Positions 26,347-34,207 of a stretch of DNA of 64,000 bases are shown one piece after another. The notes under the pieces were generated by a model. It had not been told where the DNA came from. It worked only from the letters and a program-made list of their open reading frames with translations, and ran no database searches. Both the position numbers and the translations under genes were made by a program. This stretch comes from Microbacterium sp. ABRD28 (GTDB lineage Bacteria; Actinomycetota; Actinomycetes; Actinomycetales; Microbacteriaceae). The DNA lies in NCBI RefSeq assembly GCF_003850245.1, contig NZ_CP031015.1:496001-560000 (forward strand), in the 5' to 3' direction. Every line of letters starts with the position of its first letter. Within the stretch, counting starts at the first letter, position 1.

Positions 26347-26890
26347 GATGTTGACGGCAACGTCTCACGCTGCGCTTGGCCTCTGGGCGTTCTGAACGGC
26401 GCGGGCCGCGTTTCGGGCGGTAACGGCGCCTCGAAGATTCTGTACGAGTCCGGGCCGCGCCTGGCCTCTGACTCCGTCCGATCGCCCGTGTGGTGTCTAC
26501 AGACCGTTGGATCCATTCAGCGAGCGTTACAAAACTCTAATCTTCTATCAGCAACCATTTTCCTGGACTTTTCCTGAGGGCCGTGCTTTCTAAGCGTGTT
26601 CGCGCCAAGGGTCCTCGCCCAGAAGCTTCGAGAAGTTCGTTTCCACCCCTGAGCTACGTGAAGTAGTCGTGCACTCCACGCTCCTTGGCGATGATCTGAC
26701 GCGCCTACTTCTCTACGTCTAGAAGGCCTGCCAGCGATGGCGAGCGCAGCGGCATCCGCCGTGCAGCTCGAGCGCGACGTCGTTGATGGATGTTGCCAAG
26801 CGGGGGTCATCAGGGTGCGAGGACAGGGAATCATCGGTGCTGTTTGCGGTCTTGTGCTGGTGGTGACCTCAGTACATCCCAGCTCAGGAG
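26347..26890. other. Gene-free, compositionally different stretch left of the IS
   Basis: About 540 bp without a supportable gene. Part of it (26520-26720) is clearly lower in GC than the chromosome. On the minus strand short fragments such as QIIAKERGVHDYF and FSKLLGEDPWREHA appear in different frames with stops between, which suggests a decayed coding region. I cannot name it. Confidence 0.4.
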
Positions 26891-26905
26891 TGAATCGCCC
26901 CGGGT

Positions 26906-27850
26906 TTAGTGGAGGGCGAGTTCTCCCAGCGCCGGCTGGCTCTGGGGGTTGACCTCACGGTAGTACTGGTTCTCCTTCTCGATCGGTGTGAGGTATCCGA
27001 TCGATGAGTGCAGCCGATTCTCGTTGAACCAGTGCACCCAGGACAGCGTGGCGAGCTCGAGTTCGTCGGCTGTGCGGAACGGGCCGTCGATCTTCACGCA
27101 CTCGGTCTTGTAGAGACCCACAACTGTCTCGGCGAGGGCGTTGTCGTAGGAGTCGCCGACCGTTCCGATCGATGCGATCGCGCCGACGTCGGCGAGGCGC
27201 TCGGCGTAGCGGATCGCGGTGTATTGCGATCCGGCATCCGAGTGCTGGATGACGCCGGTGACGTCCTGGCCCGCGCGGTCTCTGATCCAGAGAGCCATCT
27301 CGAGCGCATCCAACGGGAGGTCGGTGGGCATCCGGTTCATGGTCCGCCAGCCCACGATCCTGCGGGAGAACACGTCGGTGACGAACGCGGTGAACGCCAT
27401 CCCCGACCACGTCGGAACATAGGTGAAGTCGACCACCCAGAGCTCGTTCGGCCGGTTCGCGCGGAAGCAGCGCTGCACGTGATCCGGCGGCCGGAATGCC
27501 GCCCCGTCCGCTTTGGTGGTGATGAACTGCTTGCCGCGGCGGATCCCGCGCAGCCCCTGCTGCCGCATGAGCCGTTCGACCGTGCAACGGGCCACGACGG
27601 TGCCCTGCCGTCGCAGCAGGTGCCAGACCTTCCGGGCGCCGCTGATCCCGCGGCCGAGCTTTCGGTCCCAGAACACCTTCTCGATCTGCACGATCATCTC
27701 CGCGTCGCTGATCGCCCGCGCCGACGGCGGCCGCTTTTTGAACGCGTAGTAACCGGACGGAGCGATCGGCACGGCATGCTCGCTGAGCACCCGGCAGATC
27801 GGCTCGACCCCGAACCGGTCACGATGATCGTCGATGAACTGAACTACCAC
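26906..27850 (-). CDS. IS3-family transposase OrfB (DDE integrase)
   Basis: 314 residues. HTH_21-like N-terminus (IDDHRDRFGVEPICRVL, SPSGYYAF-type PSGYYAFKKRPPS), then the rve catalytic core: D in WVVDFTYVPTW, D in IQHSDAGSQYT, E in DNALAETVVGLYKTE. The C-terminus LHSSIGYLTPIEKE is typical. The GTG start overlaps the OrfA stop (GTGGTAG), so expression is coupled to, or frameshifted from, OrfA. It appears intact. Confidence 0.93.
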   Translation of the reverse strand: MVVQFIDDHRDRFGVEPICRVLSEHAVPIAPSGYYAFKKRPPSARAISDAEMIVQIEKVFWDRKLGRGISGARKVWHLLRRQGTVVARCTVERLMRQQGLRGIRRGKQFITTKADGAAFRPPDHVQRCFRANRPNELWVVDFTYVPTWSGMAFTAFVTDVFSRRIVGWRTMNRMPTDLPLDALEMALWIRDRAGQDVTGVIQHSDAGSQYTAIRYAERLADVGAIASIGTVGDSYDNALAETVVGLYKTECVKIDGPFRTADELELATLSWVHWFNENRLHSSIGYLTPIEKENQYYREVNPQSQPALGELALH

Positions 27851-28179
27851 GGCAGTCGCGGGTCGAGCTCCCGCGCGAAGAACGACGAGGCCGCCAACAG
27901 AATCTCGTTCGCCCTCTTCAACTCCCGGTTCTCCGCCTCGAGCTGCTTGATCCGAGCCGCATCACTCGTCGTCGTCCCGGGACGCTCGCCCGCGTCAATC
28001 GCGGCCTGCTTGCACCAACCCCGCAGCGTGTCGGAATTGACCCCGACACGCTGCCCGATCCGGACCACTGCCTGATTCAGCGACAGCTCCGGATCCTCCT
28101 TCCGGGCCTCAGCCACAAGCCGCATCGCACGCTCACGAAGCTCCGGCGGATACTTCCTCTGCGCTGGCATAGTCATCAT
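27844..28179 (-). CDS. IS3-family transposase OrfA
   Basis: 111 residues. HTH_Tnp_1 domain (RKYPPELRERAMRLVAEAR, then LNQAVVRIGQRVGVNSDTLRGW) followed by a leucine zipper (ARIKQLEAENRELKRANEILL). It binds the IS ends and controls transposition. It ends 7 bases inside orfB. No A-rich slippery heptamer is obvious in the overlap, so OrfAB may arise by translational coupling rather than the usual -1 frameshift. Confidence 0.92.
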   Translation of the reverse strand: MMTMPAQRKYPPELRERAMRLVAEARKEDPELSLNQAVVRIGQRVGVNSDTLRGWCKQAAIDAGERPGTTTSDAARIKQLEAENRELKRANEILLAASSFFARELDPRLPW

Positions 28180-28222
28180 CCTCTCGGGGAATCAGACCCT
28201 CCACGAGACCCGGGGCGATTCA

Positions 28223-28684
28223 GTCCCGGGCAACCCACGGCATCCGCCGCACCAGGTCAGCAGCCAGACGCTGCACCTCGAGACCGCGAGGAACCCGAAG
28301 ACCTGAGAACCGCTTTGCTTTTGTCGATGCCGCCCGCCGCGAAGCGGTGGGCCTCAGCGTGCGCGAACGCGCGCGCGTTGGTGATTTTTCTGAAAGGTGA
28401 GAAGAGACGTTAACCCCCTTTGCAGGGGGTAGGTGGACACTTTCCACAGCGCGAGAATCATCACCGCGTTCAACAGAAGCTTCCGGGACGCGATAGCCGA
28501 CAGGGAGCGTCAACGCCCGTGTCGATGCCGCCCGCACCTGGTACCCCCCATGATGCCCCGTCGCCTCCACTCGCTCCGCAGCGGTCAAGTACCGGCCCTC
28601 CACAACCGTCACCGCAAGGCCCAACGCCTCCAGCAGCAGCCGCGCCCGCTGCACCGTTTTCGCACTCATCCCCAGCTGCGCTCG
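28223..28684 (-). pseudogene. C-terminal half of the split HTH protein gene, truncated by the IS
   Basis: The minus-strand frame reads AQLGMSAKTVQRARLLLEAL, then GLAVTVVEGRYLTAAERVEA, HGGYQVRAASTRALTLP, and ends LVRRMPWVARD at the IS boundary, where the IS terminal TGA stops it. The first residues are the second helix of a helix-turn-helix and continue the HETVA end found at 25578-25867. From ATG 28669 a product of 149 residues could be made but would lack the first HTH helix. The original gene was therefore split, permuted and then also truncated by the IS. Confidence 0.6.
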
Positions 28685-28686
28685 AG

Positions 28687-28723
28687 AGCCCCGATCCCGC
28701 GTTCAACGTCGTGGATCGGGGCT
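28687..28723 (+). terminator. Rho-independent-like terminator, probably the displaced trxA terminator
   Basis: A perfect 11-bp stem, AGCCCCGATCC (28687-28697) with GGATCGGGGCT (28713-28723), a 15-base loop, and then TTCG on the plus strand. The only plus-strand gene it can serve is trxA, 3.1 kb upstream. This supports insertion of the element between trxA and its terminator. Confidence 0.65.
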
Positions 28724-28786
28724 TTCGTCGCTTCTCCCCGTCTATGCCGCGAGCGGCATAGAGTCCGGTCCGGCGTGTGACGACGC

Positions 28787-29134
28787 TCAGGACGCGTCGG
28801 CCTGCACCGATGCATCCCACCGGCGATAGGACGTCTCGGTGCCCAGGAGTCGCCAGACGGCACGCGTCAGCGGCGGATAGTCCAAAGCGATCTGCCGGAG
28901 AACCCGGTAATGGCGTGACGCGTTCAATCGCACTCCGCCATTGGCCTCGATGTGCTCGGCGCGGAGGGTGAAGACGACGAGTTCGTCGACCGTCGGAAGA
29001 TCCTCCATGAAGTCCCACGGGTCTTCGCCCGCCCGGAGCCGTTCGGTGACGATCACCGACAACTCGTCCGAGGCTTCCGCCCGCAGGAGTTCGAGGCTGG
29101 CACGGCGGCGTGGTGAGCGGTCGTGAGATGTCAC
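28787..29134 (-). CDS. Hypothetical protein next to parB
   Basis: 115 residues from a GTG start. Mostly helical and charged (LELLRAEASDELSVIVTERL, then DLPTVDELVVFTLRAEHIEA and ASRHYRVLRQIALDYPPLTR). No known domain is recognised and there are no membrane segments. It lies downstream of parB on the same strand, 58 bases after it, and might be co-transcribed. Confidence 0.65.
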   Translation of the reverse strand: MTSHDRSPRRRASLELLRAEASDELSVIVTERLRAGEDPWDFMEDLPTVDELVVFTLRAEHIEANGGVRLNASRHYRVLRQIALDYPPLTRAVWRLLGTETSYRRWDASVQADAS

Positions 29135-29192
29135 TCACCCAGCGTACGTGCCCTCCCTGACACTCGGCTCATCACAGTCCGAGGTTGTGGAC

Positions 29193-30245
29193 TCAGCTGT
29201 CGCCGTAGCCGTTCTCGCCGAGCTCGGCGAGAATGCGGTTCAGGTCCTGAATACTAGCGAAATCGATGCTGATCTGGCCTTTTCGCGCGGTCAGCGAAAT
29301 CTTCACGCGGGTGTTCAGGCGATCCCCGAGCCGTTCCGCCAGCTCGTCGAGATGGCCGCGGCGTGCGCCGGCCTTCGGGCGGGAGGTGCGGATCAGACCG
29401 GCATCCGTGAGCTTCGCAGCCGACTCGGCCGCGCGGACCGAGAGGTCCTCGTTCACGATCTTGTCAGCGAGGCGCTGCATCGCATCATCGTCGGGGAGGG
29501 AGAGGATGGCGCGGGCGTGCCCGGCGCTCAGCACGCCCGCCGCCACGCGCTGCTGAACCGGGACGGGCAGCTTGAGCAGGCGGATGGTGTTGCTGATCTG
29601 GGGACGCGACCGACCGATGCGGGCCGCGAGCTCCTCCTGGGTGATGCCGAAGTCTTCGAGGAGTTGCTGGTATGCGGAGGCTTCCTCGAGCGGGTTCAGC
29701 TGCGAACGGTGCAGGTTCTCGAGCAGCGCATCGCGGAGCAGGTGCTCGTCGGATGTGTCGCGAACCACCGCGGGGATGGTGGTGAGCCCCGCCTCGCGCG
29801 CTGCGCGGGTGCGCCGCTCCCCCATGATGAGTTCGTAGGAGCCATCGCCGAGGTCGCGGACGACGACCGGTTGGAGGACGCCGAACTCGCGAACGCTGTG
29901 TACGAGCTCTGCCAGATCGTCCGCGTCGAAGTGCGTTCGCGGCTGCCGAGGGTTCGGGACGATCGCGTGCGGGTCGACGTGCACGAGGCGGGCACCGGGC
30001 ACCGCGACGAGGTTCGCGGCGTCGTCGTCCGAAGACGTCGGCGACGTGCCGTCACTCGAGGTGACGTCGCCGGTCGCGCCCGTTGCGGAATCAGCGTCCG
30101 GTGCGGCGTCGCCGGAATCGTCCGGGCGTTCCTCCACAGCGACAGCGCTGCGGGCGAAGAAGACGTCGGCGGGTCGTGACTCGCTGGGTTCACTGGTGGG
30201 GATCAGCGCGCCGATGCCGCGTCCGAGTCCTGTGCGCTTCGCCAT
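29193..30245 (-). CDS. parB: Chromosome-partitioning protein ParB
   Basis: 350 residues. ParB/Spo0J CTPase domain with [20 protein letters not shown] and [13 protein letters not shown] (arginine-rich C motif), then the HTH ([20 protein letters not shown]) that reads parS, and a C-terminal dimer domain. It binds the parS cluster just upstream of parA, spreads and loads SMC for segregation of the origin. The start overlaps the parA stop. Confidence 0.97.
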   Translation of the reverse strand: MAKRTGLGRGIGALIPTSEPSESRPADVFFARSAVAVEERPDDSGDAAPDADSATGATGDVTSSDGTSPTSSDDDAANLVAVPGARLVHVDPHAIVPNPRQPRTHFDADDLAELVHSVREFGVLQPVVVRDLGDGSYELIMGERRTRAAREAGLTTIPAVVRDTSDEHLLRDALLENLHRSQLNPLEEASAYQQLLEDFGITQEELAARIGRSRPQISNTIRLLKLPVPVQQRVAAGVLSAGHARAILSLPDDDAMQRLADKIVNEDLSVRAAESAAKLTDAGLIRTSRPKAGARRGHLDELAERLGDRLNTRVKISLTARKGQISIDFASIQDLNRILAELGENGYGDS

Positions 30246-31204
30246 CAGGCGTCTCCTTCATGCTGGGTGGTGCTTTCGCGGCGGAGGACCTCCACCGCTG
30301 CTTCGCGGTAGGCGACGGCGCCTGCGGACTGGCCGTCGTAGGCGATGACGGTCTGCCCGAAGCTCGGCGCCTCCGATACGCGGACAGAGCGGGGAATCAC
30401 CGTCTGCAGCACCTCCTTCGGGAAGTGCTGCCGAACTTCCTCGGCGACCTGCTGCGCGAGACGGGTGCGCCCGTCATACATCGTCAGCATGATGGTCGAG
30501 AGGTGCAGGCGCGGATTCAGGTGCTTCTGGATCATCCTCACCGTGCCGAGCAGCTGGCTCAGTCCCTCGAGTGCGTAGTACTCGCACTGAATGGGGATCA
30601 GGAGCTCATGCCCGGCCGCGAAGGCGTTGATGGTCAGCAACCCGAGCGAGGGGGGGCAGTCGATCAGAACGAAGTCGAGGTGCTCGGTCGTTGTGGCGAG
30701 GAAATCATCGACGGCCGTGCGGAGCCTGTGTTCTCGCGCGACCTGCGACACCAGCTCGATCTCGGCGCCGGCGAGGTGGATCGTACTCGGCGCGCAAAGG
30801 AGGTTGTCGGACTCAGGACTCGTCTGAATGATATCCGCGAGAGGAAAGTCGTCGATGAGGACGTCGTAGATGCTCGGCGTATCCGCGTCATGCGGGACAC
30901 CGAGGGCCGTGGAGGCGTTTCCCTGCGGATCGAGGTCGATGACGAGAACCCGTGCACCGAGAGATGCGAGCGCAGCGGCGAGGTTGACCGTTGTTGTCGT
31001 CTTCCCGACGCCGCCCTTCTGGTTTGCGACCGTGAACACACGGGTCTTCCCTGAGAAGTGGACGTCGACACTCTCCAGTCGTCGGCGTCGAGCCGTGAGG
31101 TCGGCGAGTTCTCGCGCGAGGGGTGTGTCGTCGAAAGTGACGGATGCTGCGGGCGTCCGGTTCTCGGCGTGTTCCACGTGAAACGCTCCGCTCGCTTCGT
31201 TCAT
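30245..31204 (-). CDS. parA: Chromosome-partitioning ATPase ParA
   Basis: 319 residues from the ATG at 31204. Deviant Walker [17 protein letters not shown] near residue 62, Walker A' [11 protein letters not shown], Walker [10 protein letters not shown]. It moves ParB-parS complexes along the nucleoid. An N-terminal extension of about 55 residues precedes the ATPase fold, and inside it residues AFHVEH are encoded by a degenerate parS site (31171-31184). It is followed by parB with overlapping stop and start. Confidence 0.97.
   Translation of the reverse strand: MNEASGAFHVEHAENRTPAASVTFDDTPLARELADLTARRRRLESVDVHFSGKTRVFTVANQKGGVGKTTTTVNLAAALASLGARVLVIDLDPQGNASTALGVPHDADTPSIYDVLIDDFPLADIIQTSPESDNLLCAPSTIHLAGAEIELVSQVAREHRLRTAVDDFLATTTEHLDFVLIDCPPSLGLLTINAFAAGHELLIPIQCEYYALEGLSQLLGTVRMIQKHLNPRLHLSTIMLTMYDGRTRLAQQVAEEVRQHFPKEVLQTVIPRSVRVSEAPSFGQTVIAYDGQSAGAVAYREAAVEVLRRESTTQHEGDA
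31171..31184. promoter_or_regulatory. parS-like site, one mismatch, inside parA
   Basis: GTTCCACGTGAAAC; consensus core is GTTTCACGTGAAAC. It lies within the 5' coding part of parA. Confidence 0.75.
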
Positions 31205-31405
31205 CACTCGTTCCACTCTAATCGCGAATCCTGACATCCCCTGACGCCCCTCCGCCTCGCCGCAACCCGGCAACGTCCCATTTTCGGTGGTCGCGTAGGC
31301 GGCAGAGCCGCGGTATCGCGACCCGACGTCGGCATTCGAGGAGGTGGCACGCCCGCCGTATCGAGACCCGTTTCCGCCGGCGCCCAGCATCTGCGCTGTC
31401 GGCCG

Positions 31406-31421
31406 CGTTTCACGTGAAACG
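31406..31421. promoter_or_regulatory. parS site
   Basis: CGTTTCACGTGAAACG, perfect 14-bp core, first full site of the array between parA and rsmG. Confidence 0.92.
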
Positions 31422-31565
31422 CCGGAGTACCGGCGCTGATCAAGTGGCGGCCCTGCGGCCGCATCGAGACCCGTAGACGTCCGACTGCTCGGTGGTCGAG
31501 TAGGCGGCGCGGTCGCCGTATCGAGACCCTCGCCGGCCCAGGCGCAAGCTCAAGGTTGCCTGGGC

Positions 31566-31579
31566 GTTTCACGTGAAAC
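31566..31579. promoter_or_regulatory. parS site
   Basis: GTTTCACGTGAAAC, perfect core, 159 bases after the previous site. Confidence 0.92.
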
Positions 31580-31726
31580 ACCACGCCGAGCGCGGGGGCC
31601 GAGTAGACGGCGCGACTACCGTAGCGAGGTCGATGGGCTTCGCACCACTTGGTGGCCGGGTACGCCGCGCAGCCGCCGTACTGAGCCCCGCGCCGCCCAG
31701 GCGCGAGGCCGAATGTGACGGGATCA

Positions 31727-31742
31727 TGTTTCACGTGAAACA
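31727..31742. promoter_or_regulatory. parS site, perfect 16-mer
   Basis: TGTTTCACGTGAAACA, identical to the bacterial parS consensus. Confidence 0.95.
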
Positions 31743-31886
31743 TCGCACTGTATGCGGGGTCGGAGCAGACGGCGCGACCGCCGTAGCGATATCGGGGCTT
31801 CCCACCCCTCGATGGCCGGGCAGCCCGCGCAGCCGCCGTACTCAGCCCCACATCCGCCTGTGACCGGCCTCGACACTTGAAGCCCT

Positions 31887-31900
31887 GTTCCACGTGAAAC
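31887..31900. promoter_or_regulatory. parS-like site, one mismatch
   Basis: GTTCCACGTGAAAC, in register with the 160-bp period. Confidence 0.75.
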
Positions 31901-32045
31901 ACCTACGCGGTTGAGTAGTCAGCCCAACTGCTATCCCAAGACCAATAGGCGTCCAACCGCTTGATGGTCGAGTAGGCGGCGCAACCGCCGTATCGAACCC
32001 GCTTCCGCCGCATCCGTCGGCGGCCGGCTCTTGCGCCAACGGAAG

Positions 32046-32061
32046 TGTTTCACGTGAAACA
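32046..32061. promoter_or_regulatory. parS site, perfect 16-mer
   Basis: TGTTTCACGTGAAACA, identical to the consensus and in register with the 160-bp period. Confidence 0.95.
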
Positions 32062-32150
32062 CCGGCGTACCTACGGTGGACGAGGAGGCGGCACAACTGC
32101 CGTATCGACACCTATCCGCGCCCGTGCCCGATTTCTGCGCTCTCGGCTCT

Positions 32151-32164
32151 GTTTCGCGTGAGAC
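32151..32164. promoter_or_regulatory. Degenerate parS-like site, two mismatches
   Basis: GTTTCGCGTGAGAC, symmetric position in the repeat but with a changed core. ParB binding is doubtful. Confidence 0.5.
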
Positions 32165-32305
32165 AACCTCGGTGGTCGCGTAGTCAGCGCATCCGCCGTC
32201 TCGAGACCAACAGGCATTCAATCGCCTGGTGGGCGAGTAGGCGGCGCGCCCGCCGTGTTGAGACCCGCGCCACCCTCAGGCAGGAGTCCGAAGGTTACCC
32301 ATCGC

Positions 32306-32319
32306 GTTTCACGTGAAAC
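32306..32319. promoter_or_regulatory. parS site
   Basis: GTTTCACGTGAAAC, perfect core, last site of the regular array. Confidence 0.92.
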
Positions 32320-32680
32320 AGTGCGGTAAACCCCTGGCTGAGCAAGCCGGGCAACCGCGGTCGCTAGACGCCGATGTCGATCGCGCCGGCTGCCCGATCT
32401 CCTGGTGCCGTTGCATCCGGAAAGCATGAGCAGCGTGCGGTCGCGAACATGTTCTGAGCGGACGCTGTGTTGACACCGTCGCGCTCGACAGCCGGCTCAC
32501 TCAGACGACTCGCACCTTTTCGATCCGACCCCTCACCCTCCTGCCTTGCCGACGCAGATGGGCGTCAGCTGCCTTGCGGCCCCTGGCCCCGAGATCGCAC
32601 GCAATGGAGGACCGCAATCTGCTCGCGCCAAAGTGGAAATGTCGGGTCTTGATCAAACGGCCTACTTGTCTGTCAGAGGC

Positions 32681-32694
32681 GTTTCACGTGAAAC
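32681..32694. promoter_or_regulatory. parS site
   Basis: GTTTCACGTGAAAC, perfect core, 375 bases from the previous site and outside the tandem repeat. Confidence 0.92.
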
Positions 32695-32909
32695 GCACCT
32701 GGCGGGCTACGGCGCAGCCACGTGTTGCCACGCTTTCCTACTATCCCTCAGTGACGCAATCGCGCCTACGAGGTGCATACGCACACTCGCGCGCGCTACA
32801 CAACAGCCGCGCACTCGAAGGACCGACCTAACGACAGACGCTGTAGCGGCTCGTCGTCTTTTCCCTCAGAGCAGTCGGGGTCCTACGGTCGCATGTAAAG
32901 GGTTCAAGC

Positions 32910-32923
32910 GTTTCACGTGAAAC
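32910..32923. promoter_or_regulatory. parS site
   Basis: GTTTCACGTGAAAC, perfect core, the last site before rsmG. Confidence 0.92.
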
Positions 32924-33130
32924 ACACGGCACCTCCCGGGCCGATGACACGAGACTCAGCGCCACCGCAGACGGTCGCTGTGTGCGTGCGCCCCGCACCC
33001 TCGTGTGCGCAGCCCGCCGAGCCGGTCCGAAAGGGTTCCGTGATCCGCAAAGCACCGCGATGCCGCCCTGAGGGCGCAAACGATGTATCGGTGCCGCCTG
33101 CGCGTCATCGTGACCGACAGGGCTTGCGAC

Positions 33131-33382
33131 TCAGTCGGTTCCATTGCTCGAGTCGTCCACGAACAAGCGCGAGAGTTTCGTTCGACCCCATCCCTGCACC
33201 TGCGTCTCGCGACGGAAAGCATCGGCAGCGTTCTCGAATTCTTCCACGGAGAGGAGACGGAGGAGGAGCGGCGCTCGCGTATACAGCGCGCCCATCTCTT
33301 CGTTGTGCTGAGTGACACGCCGCTTAAGATCGCGTGTGCTGCCGGCGTAGGTCGAGCGGTCACTGCATTCGAGGATGTCCAT
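33131..33382 (-). pseudogene. GIY-YIG nuclease-family gene, 5'-truncated or decaying
   Basis: 83 residues: MDILECSDRSTYAGSTRDLK, then RRVTQHNEEMGALYTRAPLL, EEFENAADAFRRETQVQGWGRTK. The second Tyr motif (YAGST), the Arg (KRRVTQHN) and the Glu (RRETQVQGWGR) of GIY-YIG domains are present. The first motif, normally Y-x-L/V-x-C, reads D-I-L-E-C, so its Tyr is lost. A TAA stop stands directly before the ATG and no ribosome site is seen. It therefore looks like the remains of a UvrC-like small GIY-YIG protein of the type common in actinobacteria. Confidence 0.6.
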
Positions 33383-33544
33383 TTAAGCCAGGGGACGATC
33401 GTTCCCTGCGCGCCGCGCGAAGGATCGAAATGCAGGCGAGAGCGTGGATAAGTCACGCGTTTGCCGATATGCGCAGGGAGAGTGGCGGGCCAACTGCGGC
33501 GCGCGGGGAATCTCGAGTCGTTGCCTGCGCCGCTACGTGAGCGC

Positions 33545-34207
33545 CTAGGGACGGGCGACACGGCCGCGGAGTGCGCGGGTGGGCTCCGCCAGGACGCCCT
33601 CGCCGAGGATCTCCACTCGCGCGTCCACAACATGGAATCTGCGGAGCTGCTTCGTCGCCGCCTCGATCTCCGCCTGCGCGTTCTGACCCTTGAGGAAGAT
33701 CAACTCACCCCCGTCACGCACCAGGGGTGCGGTCAACGGCAGGAGGGTCCGAAGGGCACTGACCGCGCGTGCGGTGACGGCATCGAGAACAGCCCCCTCG
33801 GACCACTCTTCCGCTCGGGCGCGCACCACCTCGACGTTCGAGAGACCGAGATCGTGGACCTGCTCCGACAGCCACGCGACACGGCGCTCCATCGGCTCGA
33901 CAAGGACCCAGTGCACGTCGGGGCGCGCGATCGCCAGCACGATTCCAGGAAGGCCCGCTCCCGAACCGATGTCGCCCACCCGGCCTGCGGGGAACAACGG
34001 CGCAGCGATGACGCTGTTCAACACATGACGCGTCCACAGCCGCGGGAGTTCCAGGGGACCGATGAGCCCTCGCTCCTCGCCGTGATCCGCCAATGCCCGG
34101 GTGAACTGCCGGGCCCGATCGATCTCGGCTCCGAACAGAGCCGCGGCGACAGCCGGCTCCGCCTCGAGGGATGCCGGAGTTTCGGGGGAACCGCCCTCGT
34201 CAGCCAC
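33545..34207 (-). CDS. rsmG: 16S rRNA (guanine-N7)-methyltransferase RsmG
   Basis: 220 residues from the GTG at 34207, which overlaps the khpB stop (GTGGCTGA). The SAM site is VGDIGSGAGLPGIVLAI, then VLVEPMERRVAWL, and an RNA-binding N-terminal helix region (LPRLWTRHVLNS). It methylates G527 of 16S rRNA (E. coli numbering). Loss of rsmG gives low-level streptomycin resistance in other bacteria. It is last in the rpmH-rnpA-yidD-yidC-khpB-rsmG series. Confidence 0.95.
   Translation of the reverse strand: MADEGGSPETPASLEAEPAVAAALFGAEIDRARQFTRALADHGEERGLIGPLELPRLWTRHVLNSVIAAPLFPAGRVGDIGSGAGLPGIVLAIARPDVHWVLVEPMERRVAWLSEQVHDLGLSNVEVVRARAEEWSEGAVLDAVTARAVSALRTLLPLTAPLVRDGGELIFLKGQNAQAEIEAATKQLRRFHVVDARVEILGEGVLAEPTRALRGRVARP

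Larger units (their letters stand above)
26891..28222 (-). mobile_element. IS3-family insertion sequence
   Basis: 1332 bp bounded by imperfect 26-bp terminal inverted repeats: 26891-26916 (TGAATCGCCCCGGGT...) and 28197-28222 (its complement, two mismatches), with TG...CA ends. It contains orfA and orfB on the minus strand. The flanking triplets differ (GAG left, GTC right), so no target duplication is visible. This suggests rearrangement or deletion next to the element after insertion. Its right end truncates the HTH gene fragment, whose stop codon TGA is the first codon of the IS end. Confidence 0.92.
31278..32372. repeat. Degenerate tandem repeat of about 160 bp carrying parS sites
   Basis: parS or parS-like sites recur at 31407, 31566, 31728, 31887, 32047, 32151 and 32306 with spacings 159, 162, 159, 160, 104 and 155. 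Each full unit contains one parS and two diverged copies of a roughly 35-bp imperfect palindrome (GTCGAGTAGGCGGCGC, a few bases, then CCGCCGTATCGAGACC). About 13 such copies begin near 31278, 31326, 31488, 31597, 31648, 31757, 31807, 31905, 31961, 32073, 32171, 32227 and 32333, alternating at about 50 and about 110 bases. No gene is supported here; the open frames seen on the minus strand encode only repeats (MFHVKH is parS read backwards). Confidence 0.85.
32373..33130. other. Gene-free region with two further parS sites
   Basis: About 760 bp between the repeat array and the decayed GIY-YIG gene. Apart from the parS sites at 32681 and 32910 I see no gene, RNA or repeat that I can support. 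The composition is a little lower in GC than the genes around it. Confidence 0.5.

Noticed and set aside
26517-26834. 105-codon minus-strand frame left of the IS
   Set aside because: No domain, no ribosome site, and other frames nearby show better protein-like fragments. I treat it as decayed DNA.
25574-28683. att-site direct repeat flanking the element (CTGAGCTC and CTGCGCTC)
   Set aside because: Only 7 of 8 bases match, and joining there does not restore the HTH reading frame, so I do not call it an attachment site.
31278-32372. CRISPR array
   Set aside because: The period (about 160 bp) is too long, spacers are themselves repeated, the repeat is the parS palindrome, and no cas gene is present.
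31204-32427. Several minus-strand frames containing MFHVKH or VFHVKR
   Set aside because: These peptides are parS read backwards, and the rest is the tandem repeat. They have no ribosome sites and no conserved domain.
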